Source: Heliocidaris erythrogramma
Taxonomy: Eukaryota > Echinodermata > Echinoidea > Camarodonta > Echinometridae
Assembly: GCA_025617745.1 (NCBI GenBank)
Contig: CM046856.1
Location: forward strand, 48,984,873 to 49,048,872
Direction of reading: 5' to 3'
DNA: 64,000 bases
This document shows positions 12,601 through 24,600 of the stretch, one piece after another (the first letter of the stretch is position 1; each line of letters opens with the position of its first letter). A model generated the notes under the pieces. That model had not been told where the DNA came from. It was given only the letters and a program-made list of their open reading frames with translations, and did no database searches. The translations under genes and the position numbers were made by a program.

Positions 12601-15600
12601 TAGATATTTGATTGGAGATGGTCAATCCACAGCATGGCACATAATGTCCTTAAGAAAGGCATTTTATCTTTACTGTTTCTCTCCACCCAGGTTTTAAATG
12701 GTTACTCTGTAGGATGCATTGGGGGCACCTGTAAAATGGTAAACTGCCTGGAATGCTCCCCAAGTAGTGGACAATGTGCACAAGTTTTGTGCAGACAATT
12801 TGTGCAGGCAAGCCTGAATTTGATGACGGGCGCTATATAAATTCAATTTTTTTAAGTTATGTAACAGTTTTGATGATTTTGTCTTTGTTTCCTTGATCCC
12901 AGGGAGAGCCTGGTGTTGTGCCAACTCTCAGCTATGAAGATATGATGAACCTGAGAGGAGAGAAGGTAATTATAAAGTGAAGGTTGAGTAATGGTCATGG
13001 TGAAAAAAATTTTGAGCTTCAATTCTCGTTCAGTTCTTGTTCAGTTTATTCCTGAGTAGAAGGATATCATGGTACATGCAGCAGTACATCAAATGGATTC
13101 CACTTGGAATGCTCTCATATTCACAATATGAAAATTAATAGTTAACTTGTTTGTGTGGTCCCATGTACCAATGTCTGTGTGCAGTTCTTGTTATGACTCG
13201 TAATTGTAAGTAATGTTCAGATTTTTTGTATTCATTTTTCATGATTCCCGAACCTCGACTAAAATTCTAACATGCAAAATTGTTTCTAATAATCAACCAA
13301 TAATCAACCATTCAAAATGACATCTGGACAGTTTCTTTCACAATGATGAAAAGTCTACATCACCTTTATTACAACCAGCTGCGGTACATGTACTATTCTT
13401 CACTTCACTTCACTGTGTGTGTTTGAATGTTGTATTCTACACTCAAACACACAGCAATGAGAGTGTGATTTTACTATGTTGTTTTCAAAACAAATGACCA
13501 CTTGTTGCTTTTTATTTCTGAGGTATGTTTTCATGAACAAAAGAAAATCATGGGAAATAATTATTTTGACTTGTATTCCAAATACAAAAAAAATTTCCTT
13601 TCTTTAATCAAACCACAATATTCTGTTCATTTATCTCTTGAATGGCTTCATATTTCTTCTTTTTATTTATTATTATTATTATTATTAGTTGTAGTAGTAG
13701 TATTAGTATTAGTATTAGTATTATTATTAAATTTATTTATTTATTTATTTTTTTTTTTTTTGAGGGGGGGGGGTATATTTCTTGTGAATAATTTCTAATG
13801 TTGTTTTTATTTTCATTTCTTTCCAAACAGGGAGAGCAAGGACTACCCGGTAGAGACGGGTTTAAGGTATGTATGATACTACTTCAGTTCAAGATTCATT
13901 TACTTCATTGTAAGAAATGTTACTAAAAAATGCATGTAATGGGAGATAATCCCTAACTTTTAGAATAATAGATTTGTTGACTTCTAATTATCCTGATATT
14001 TGATGATAATTTTGAAAGAATGTTTTTCTTTTGTTTCACAGGTTGAAGAGTGACCTCAATGGAAACATGTCATTATTTCATGATTTGACTTCATAGAAGC
14101 ATATGCTGGGCAATATGTTTTTCTTTCTTTCTTTCTTTTCCCAGGGTGTACATGGATCAATCGGTTTTCCAGGAGTTGCTGGTCAGGATGGATTACCAGG
14201 ACCAAAAGGAGATAAGGTTAGCATCTTTGTACCAAAGAGACTTTCTGTTATAAAACTATTCATATGTTGCTTGATTACTTTTCCAAATGCCAGATACACT
14301 GCTGCTACATTGCAGGATGTGTGACTTTTACAACGAAATTGCAAGAGTCACAATATTGGCTTCTTGTATAGATTTCTTATTCACCATGCAAGGCTCTCAA
14401 GGAACTTCAATATTACTCAGCTTTAGCTAATATTGGTTACTGATTTCAGTAACACCATTCAAGGCATTTATTATGCCTCCACCCACCGAAGGTGGGTGCC
14501 GGAGGCATTATGTTTTCGGGTTGTCCGTCCGTCCGTCCGTCCGTCCCACTTCTCGTTACCGCGATATCTGAAGAATCATTTGAGGTAGGAACCTCAAACT
14601 TGGTACTAGTATGTATCCCCATACGAAGATGAACTGATTAGATTTTGGGGTAAGTAGGTCAAAGGTCAGAGGTCACAGAGGTCAATTTACATGAAATTAC
14701 ATAAAAATTCTTGGTTTTTAGCACCGTTACCGCGATATCTCAAGAACTATCTGAGGTGAGAACTTCAAACTTGGTACCAGTATGCATACCCATAGAAAGA
14801 TGAACTGATTAGATTTTGGGGTAAGTAGGTCAAAGGTCAGAGGTCAATTTACATAAAATTACATGAAATTACTGGTTTTTAGCCTCGTTAGAGTTTGAGC
14901 CATCAACTGAATTTAGGCGGAGGCATATAGGAGACGCAGTCGCATTCATCTTGTTCATACTAGGTATCTCATTTACTACACCCGGGCGGAGTGTGGCAAG
15001 TGTAGATTGATGATTTGCCATAGGACATTATTTATGGGTCATTGGTCCTATTTCCTAAAAGAGAACATACAGTATTTCACAATTACATTTCAATACCTTC
15101 AGCATGATGTATTTGAAGGAAAAATATCAGTATTCATACAAAGCTAAATTAACCTTATAGGTGGATAAAAATCTTGTGCCTACTACCTCTGTTTTTTATG
15201 TTTGTTTGTTTAACAAGGTTTTTGTTCATAAGCAGATCATGCTGCAGATCTCAATAGTGGGAGTTACAGCAAAAACCTTTTCTTCAGTAATATCTGCCGA
15301 GAAGCTCCCTTACACTTCTAACCTAGTTTTGTTTTGAAAAATCACTCTGCGTTTGTAATCTACACTTGGATCAAATCTCTTCTATGATAGTTTTCAACTT
15401 TCTTCTTGTAGGGTGAAGTTGGAGTAGGTTTACCAGGAGCTCAGGGTAAACCTGGACAGAAAGGAGAATCCGGGGAACGGGGACCACCAGGTCCCTCATC
15501 TCTTGAAGTGAGTAAATGGCTTTTCACATTTTTTGTTCATTCCTCACATCATTTTTCTCCTGTAACTATTGTATCTTTTGATTATCTGATCCTTTGCGAA

Positions 15601-18600
15601 GCTTTCATATTTTCTGTTTTGCAGAAATAGGCCTCTTTTAGTTATTGATACATATAGATCTTTATTTGTACAGGTATTATCAGAATTACACATCGTCTGC
15701 TTTAATAAAGCCAAAAGGATGTTAACTACAGAGTTAAATTCAACCCTTCTGACTCTCCAAAAACAATGTGATCTTCAAGTGGATGGATCACCATACTGTA
15801 ATGATGATTCATTTGTAAAATAGCTAGTTATAGAAAATATGTAGGTTGGAACCTATGTCTTGTTTTTATGTTTCCAAAGAAATAACCTACATGTTAATGT
15901 AGCAAAGTCATTTTCTTATTATGTTATTTATATCTTTCCCACGATTCTCATTTCCTACAGGGTTTCATTGAAGGATCTGGACTGGATATGTTCATGGTAA
16001 GCTTCTTGGTTTATTTCTTTGTACATGTCCTATGTAGTGATATGATTCTAGAATATATAAATATTCTGTATATAACAGGTATAATTTATATTGAAATGAA
16101 TACATGTATGTCATAGAGACAACTTGAATGTGAATGTTTTTGCAATTTTGTTTATTTTTCCGTCGGTAAACATTGCTCATTTGTCTTTTAACAAACTCCG
16201 TGATGACTTTTTGTACCGTATTCATCTAAATCAATAAACAGTTCAACTACTTCCATGTCAGTTTTGAAATATTGCATAGTATCTTTTATGAAGCTGTTGG
16301 TAATTTATGATCTATCTCACTCTCTCTCTCTCTCTCTCTCTGCATTTTCTTTCTTATTTCACATCAAGACTACCATTAGACTTAGAGTTTTGAAAGTATT
16401 GGAATCTTTATTCATACAAATCACCCAAAGTTATTAACTTTATTTCCTCCTTGTATGAATCATACCCACAGGGTCAGCCTGGTTTACCTGGACCTCATGG
16501 ACCTATGGGACCACGGGGACCCATGGGCAAACCTGGTCTAACTGGGATTCCTGGTCTCGATGGTATGCCAGGAGAACCTGGCTTTCCAGGCCGAGATGGA
16601 AGGCCTGGTCCCAAGGGTGAACCAGGAGCTCTGACGGAGGAGGAGATCTTTGAAGAGATAGCCAATCTTACAGCGGCGTTTGAGATTGATGGGTTGCCAG
16701 GACAAGATGGGTTTAATGGATCCAGAGGTTCCCCTGGTAGACCAGTGAGTATTGGTGGTTGGAATGATGGTGGTAGGGGTATTCATGGTGGTGGTGATGA
16801 TGGTGGTAGTGGTAATGATGATGGTAATGGTGATAGTGATGACAATGGTGATGATGCCGGCATGGTTAATTGTGATGGTTATGGTGGTGTTCATGGTAAT
16901 GATGATGGTGGTGGTGATGATGAAGATGTGGTGATGATGAAGTATTAATGTTGTTCCAAGTTCAATTTTATAAGCTGTTTCAATTAATGTAAATCACAAT
17001 GTTTACTATATTATCAGGGTGCTGTTGGTCCTAAAGGAGATCCTGGTATGGATGGAGAACCAGGAATGAAAGGTGAAAGGGTAAGAAGATCAAAAAATTT
17101 ATTCTTCTGAATTTTTTCTGTGATTTTCCCATTTTCTATAATTATTGTCACATCATATTTGGCTGTTTTGAGTCAACTATGAAGATCTAGATGTCCCAAA
17201 ATCTCCAACCCGACATCATTACATTAGAGAAAGAACCCAGCTAGAATAAAATCAAATATAGAATCAAATATTCATATGTAGTTTTTAATGATTTTGATAA
17301 TTGTGTGAACATTTAATCTGTTTTTTATTCTGCAGGGACCGTCTGGTGTGCCTGGTGTTGAGGGAGTACAGGGAATAAAGGTAAACTTTAGTCAGTTTTC
17401 TAGCATTGATAGAAAGATGGGGAAATAAAAGTTGGAAAAAAATGGTGATGAAGAAGAGGTAAAAAGGAAAATATGTAAAATTAGTGGGAGAGTGAGATGG
17501 AAGAAAAACTAGAAAACCATGGATAGGGAAGGGGGAGGGGAGAAATTCTTTAGCTAAAGCTTTTGTGATGGTCATTGTGGTCAGACCTGTATGGGTAATT
17601 TCTAAATGAGAGCCAGTTTTATGAATACTACGGTTTATAATTACTCAAATATGAAAACATTTGTGTCGTAATTTATACAATGTAAACTAACCGATGTAAT
17701 CAGGAATCACATTATACATGTACACTCAGTTGCCTAGAAATTCAATTGAATGTACACGATAGTGATGATTTGCATGGTGAACTATTCAATATTTAAACAG
17801 ACCATTGCAATCACATGTTATCCACTCATTTTCTAGGGAGATTCAGGGCAGAATGGTATACCAGGTGTACCAGGCCTCGCTGGTATTCCAGGGGAACCTG
17901 GTCAGAATGGGGCCAGGGGACCACCAGGCCCCGCCGGTCCTCCTGGGCCTCCTGGAGCTTCACCCCTCCTACCACCAGGCTTCCCATGGACCAATACGGC
18001 ATTGGTGAGTATCATTGATGACCTTTGACCTGTTCTTACTGCATTTTCTCAAATATATGGGGAAACTTGCTTTGGAAATCACATGTATAGAAAGACCAAC
18101 TGTCCTAGAAGACTTCATTTTTGGTTTCCCTACTTGTATTAAAGTAACCTGTATGGAAAGAGCAGATGCTGATAGACACCGCATTTTGTATTGGTCTCAG
18201 TTGAGCTGAATTTATCTACATGAACATGTCTCACTGTAACTTATTCAGCTTTTCTACTTGAGAAATCAACACAAATATAGATCATTTTGATAATGATAAT
18301 ATAATGCACTCTAACTATGTAGTTTCTTCTTCGTGGATGCAGGCATTATTAGACTGTTTTATTCATCAGCCATGTTGCAAACCAGTCTTGGATTTTCATA
18401 TCTTCGTCCTGATGTGTAGAACGAATGCTGTTTGAATGTAACCAAAGTTTTTTAATTTCTGTTTTGGTCTCCTTACTGAGCTCTTGACTATAACACTGTT
18501 ACTGATTTAGCACTTACATTGATATTTTTTTGTTACCTCATTCCATGACTTTTGTATCTCTCCTCCCATCTACAGAATCAAGACCAAGAAGGAAGTGGAG

Positions 18601-21600
18601 ATGGCATCGGAAGTGGAATATGGAGTGGAACCGTCCCACCTGTAAGTTATCAGTTTTGTCATACTGATCTTCTTTACAAATTAAGCTGCTTACTCCTGGA
18701 TTTCCATGTGAAAATTGTTTTGTACTGGATAAAATACATGTAGTTCAGATATACATGTATTTGTATGCATGATTTTTTTTAAAGGGTACTGCAACAAAGA
18801 ATAAATAAATCCAACACAATCAATATGTGTATCAGTGAATTCCACCTAAATTTGGACTTTCGGACAAGTACTTGCAATTCAAGACGGACAGTGTAGCTTT
18901 TTTTCATTTTCTCACATTCTGATTTCAAATCATGAGTGTGAACTGCTACACTGCAGTGACACATTGTGTAAGTATGACAAATTGTGTACATTTTCATGTG
19001 TCATTTCCCATATTCCTCATCACAGTACATGGTTGGTACGCCTGGTCCTCAAGGCCCACCAGGGCCAGAGGGGATGCAAGGAGAACCAGGACTGGTTGGA
19101 GAACCAGGAATGCCAGGAGGACCAGGAGCTCCAGGGATGCCTGGTGCTAATGGAGATAGTGGAGACAGGGGGTTACCTGGACCAAGAGGGATGCAGGTGA
19201 GTTTATTGTTCCAGGAACTGCATCACCTTGTGCAAGCTCTTAAAGACATCACTATTGTTATTCATACTTTGCCTACATACATAAACCTGTTGAAATACAT
19301 GTTTCAATATTTCGTGAACTATCAGGAATGCTATCATTCAGGCTATTACATGATTTCAAGCCCTTGAACCTCCCTGGTTTCAGGCTCCTTCAGGTTTCTT
19401 ATTATACATCACATATAGGGCTCCAAGACAAGTATGGTTGGATCTCTTTCCAGGTAATGCTCATAGGCTAAAATCAGCTGGTAATCCTGTGTGAACTTGG
19501 TGTAGTTTCAAAGGGTTAGATTATGCCAATAGGCAAAATTTGACATAACTCATGTTGTGGTATGAAACTAGTGGCTATGTAGCTTCTGGCCATTTCCTTT
19601 AGATCACCCACTCTTGCAACTTGGTGGCAGCAGTGGGATCGCAATGATATTTCCATTCATATTGGAGATAAGAAGACATTGAAGATAAAGTGCAGTTAAC
19701 CCGGTGACTACTGAATTCTTTAACTCTCATACATGTAGGCTTAATACAGGAGCCACCCGGTTCCCGTAGTCTATGGCTTAAACATGAGAACGCAAGGAGG
19801 AGAAGACACTCAAATACCTAAAGAGCTGATGTACAATCGTGTTTCTCTTCAAGAATTTTGTAGCTGGTGTACAACCAGTGGCTAGATGGTCTCTGTTCCT
19901 TTTCTTTAGACCACCTGCTCCTACAACTGGATGGAATCACATTGAGATTTCCAATGATGTACAATCGTGTTTCTCTTCAAGAATTTTGTAGCTTGAAAAA
20001 CACATTTTTGATGTTGTGGTGTACAACCAGTGGCTAGGTGGTCTCTGTTCCTTTTCTTTAGACCACCTGCTCCTACAACTGGATGGAATCACATTGAGAT
20101 TTCCAATGGGGGTCGGATGGGTGAAAAGACATTAACCAGTAGCCTACGGGAACCGGATGGCCCCTGTATTAAGCCTGTGAAAATTAAAGAATTCAGTAGT
20201 TATCGAGTTAAAAATAAAGTGCTAATAAGCAGGAGAATGAATGTCAAAGACATCATAATACTCCAAGATACGTACATGTAACATCATGTGTTTCTTATGC
20301 ATACATGTATCTTGTAAACATGTGTTTGATGATGAAGAAAATAATTTGTCATTCTTTTAAATTATAGAAAATTTTATAGTTAAATTATGATTTTCCCCAT
20401 TGAGAATTTTTACTAAAGTGTTACATACATGTATTTCATATAATCAGCCTGTTGTGCTTTTCCGCTTTGTTGAGGTAATTCCTATTTCGTATGATTTCAA
20501 CTCAGTATATCTATGTATTCGCATTAATTCTACTTTACATGTGATCCTTGTCTACAGGGAGAGACTGGTGCGGATGGAGCCGCAGGACCAAAGGTTTGTA
20601 CTCAAACTTACAGAGATTCACTTGCTTGTCTTTAGTTGCAATCACATTGTAACTGTGCAATTTTCTGCAGGATAACAATTTGAAGCCTTTTCACATCCAT
20701 TTATATGCTAACTAACCAAGATTAACCAAGATTAACATGAAATACATGTGTAATGAATCTGCAAAGAGGGAAATATTTTCACTAATGAGAGAAAGGTTAG
20801 AGAAAAAAATTGATAGCTCACTGTATCTCTGGGCAATGAAGAGTACTTAATGCATGATTGGAATCAGCCCCATATCGTTTTTTTCAGCTACAAACTTATA
20901 AAATGTTTGAATTCAATCATCGTTCTGAGTGAGAAATGTACTCTTCCCAAATATGATCTGTACTATTAATACAGCAGGATTGTTAGTTACCATTTTTGCA
21001 TGACTGATTTACAGAGCCTATAAGGAAAGAAGTATAATGTATTTGCTTCAAGTTTTGTAGTTTTTTTTTTCTCTCTCGTTTTTTTGTTTGTTTTAGGGTG
21101 GCAAAGGAGAACGTGGATATCCAGGACAGCCAGGGTTGGATGTAAGTGTCTTCTCCTTACTCTTCTTTTCTTCTTATCTTCTTATCCTTCTCTTACACAT
21201 TATATTCCTCTTCATCATCAGTCTTCGCTTCTTACCTTATCATTCTCTGCATTTCACTAATATCAATATTGATACCAAACACAGTGTTGATTTGTCTGTC
21301 TAAAAGATGAAATTGATATTTAGGGCGACTCCTTGGTTTGAAAAGATGGTTACAAATTCTATAAAATGTACTAGTATTGTTGATTTTCAGAAATATTTTC
21401 TTTTATTTCTTGTATGATAATCACCCTTTCTTGCTTTTCTGCACAGGGAGCACCAGGACAACATGGTATAGGGGTCCAGGGTCCACCTGGAGACAGGGGT
21501 CTCCCTGGACCGAGAGGCGTACATGGACTCAAGGGAGATCCAGGAGAACAAGGGCCTCCCTGTGAAATCCCACCCGAAATCCTGGCTTTGTCTGAGGTAT

Positions 21601-24600
21601 GCGCATCTAGCACTTGAAAACTTACTCACTATGTGGTAGTATGCAAATACATACGGATATTAAACAAATACTTTGCATATATATGACTGTATAGTGTATT
21701 TTACAGACACTATACAAATAGGCCTATTTTATATCTGGATGATATGCAGCTGTTCCAGGATGGAATGCTGCATCTTCAGTGAACCACATTTTAAGAGAAA
21801 CGGTCTCAAATTATTTCTAAATTGGTCATCATGCAGCAGACAAGTTTTTCTGAAATAAACCACCACAAACATGCTGTAAACCACATTTATTTTAAATCAC
21901 AAATCACATTAGCACATAGGAGACCATGTGTTATGTATGTGGGTGGAGACTATTACATGTACCTCAATTTTGTCCCCATTCTGTGCTCATTAATCAGCTG
22001 TTATGCAGTCTCAAACAAAATCTTTTTACATACATGTATATCATGTATTTATAATTCTGAACTTTCTGTGTAAGTTTTGTTTGCTTGTGTGAGAATTAAT
22101 TAAAATTCAGTCTGATTATGTTTAATGACATCACCTGTCTTCTGCTCATCTCTTATTGCATCTTAGCACTATGTTGGAATGGGTTCAGGCGATATGGGAG
22201 GCATGATTACCAGATCGCCGCAGGATTCAACCTCTACAAAGGGAGATAAGGTAATAATTGATTGTTACCATGGTAACATACATGTAACTTTGATGATGCC
22301 TGGCTCTCTCATCCATATTTGTACTTGAGGTTGTTTAACATGTATTTTTCTTGTACATGTACACAGCCTTCTCCCCATTTCATAACACCCGTGGCATTGA
22401 TACCAAGGGTGAGGAATTTCAGAAAATAAAGACCATGTGTAGATACACTCAACAAGGTTACCGACAAGGGTAATAAATCAGTCAATGCCTACTTTCAATC
22501 TCCAAAGTTGTTTTGGTCCTCAAAAACCACCTCCCAAGGATGTCATGTGGTCACTCAATATGGACCAATAAATATGCCAATGCATACTTTTAACCTGCAA
22601 AAATTGCTTTGGTTCTCTCAGATCACCCCCATGGGATTCAGTAAAGCCATATTTTTGTCAATTTGAACCATGCATAACTTTTGTCCTGCCTAGAAGCCTG
22701 CATATTCAGTCAAACCTGACTTAATAGCCACCTCTCTGTAAAGGCACCCTGCATATATTGGTGAACTTAATTATTTCCAGGAGTTTTAATATGTTGTTTA
22801 ACCTAGAAACGGCACCTGTCTGTAGTGGACATTTTTGTATTTCCCTTGATTGGCCTCTATAGACAGGTTTGACTGTAGATATTCATTTCGTGTATAACAA
22901 AAGGGAGCTTGTGTACCATGTTTTGGTTGAAATACATTAAGGGAGATGGAGAGGATAAAGTCAAGTTATCACAAAATATTGCAAAAATATATTTCTTTTA
23001 ATTTCATATGGGTTTTGATGGAGTACCTGATACATTAGTTTGTCTATGATTCTTTTCTGTACTTAGGGTGATTGGGGAGTTGGAATATTGCAGGGTAGGC
23101 CCAATGTTTGTAATCTTCCAATCTTTTTTTGCAGGATGGTGTGGATTTTGATGGAGTACATACGGTACGGTAGTTTGTCCACAATTCTTTCCTGTCTGCA
23201 GGATGTTTGGGAAAGAAATATTGCAAACTGTATACCTGTATATGTCTTTTCAATGATTTTCTTTTTACAGGGTGATATGGTTTTTGATTGATTACATACA
23301 TGTATATGGATGATATGGTAGCATGTCCACAATTAATCCATGTCCATGCTGTATGCATCTTTTAAATCCTTTTCTTCTGCAGGGTGATATGGGCTTTGAT
23401 GGAGTACCAGGCATGGATGGTACAAAAGGGGCCAAAGGTTATCCTGGACCAAGGGGACCCGGTGGCGTGGAAGGACCTAAAGGAGAAAACGTAAGGCTCA
23501 ATTTATCTTTAATCAGTTTTCCACAAAAACGTTGAAGTGAAATCCTGTAGCCATTTGGTACATGTAAATAAGGAAACGTCCCACCAGTTACATGCAAGTA
23601 TCCTATCAACACATAGATTGAAGAGAGGACTTTGGCTTTTGTACACCTCTTGCTATAGTTGAAAACATATAGTATTTACATTATCATGGTTGGTTGGTAG
23701 TCCGACGTCCTAGCTTCGTGAAGAAAAAAAATCCAGTCTTGTTGCTTTAATGCCCCAACTTAGTTTCCTTCTACATGAAATAACAAATGTGTTTATTTTT
23801 ATCATATAAAAACCAATTTAGGGAACAAAAGGAGACAGAGGACAGAAGGGAAATGTTGGTTATACAGGACCCAGAGGAGTCAAAGGAGACAAGGTAAGCA
23901 TTCTTATCGTCTGTTGATAGCCAGAAGGGCGTTAACTCATATCCTTGCACACAGAGTTAATGCCTTTCTGCCTCTCAACTGTCGCTATTGTGTTGGCTTT
24001 GAAAGAGAGCAGCTGTACGGCAAATTTGATTTGATTTCTGCCGATCAGAGCATGGGCAGTGCACGCACCATGCCAGAATAGTCACCATCTTTTAAATACT
24101 TTTTTACTTACTCTATGTACTTTTACTCTAACTCACTCTAGTTTTATATTATCAGCATAATCATCTGTTCCTATATACTATTACGTATATATTATTCCAC
24201 ATGTCATGATCAACGTTTAACCTGCTTTGATTGACTTTTGGATTATGCAATGGACCCTTTTTTTTTATTAGTGTCTACAGACCTAGTGGAAACGATCTGG
24301 AAGATGAAGAACAGTCCAGAGAAAAACCCTCAAGAACACTTCAAGAAAGAAACAGATCTTCTTGAAATGCAAAAAAATACCAACAAGGCATACAATGTAC
24401 TTGTATTTTTGTCACACATGCAATGCCTGTGAATCATTTCCAACTGAATCTTGATTGGTTGTCTACGGAGTTTTGTATTTAGTGAACAAAGAGTAAAAAC
24501 AATGCTTTTAATATTCTTCTTTTTGTTTCTTTCCAGGGTGATATGTTTACACCTACTGAAGAAGAGATGGTGATGTTGAAGGGCGATGAAGGAGTAAAAG

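Noticed and set aside
23135-23270. A real alternative collagen exon
   Set aside because: The frame after the AG at 23134 meets a stop within about 13 codons and no donor preserves Gly-X-Y.
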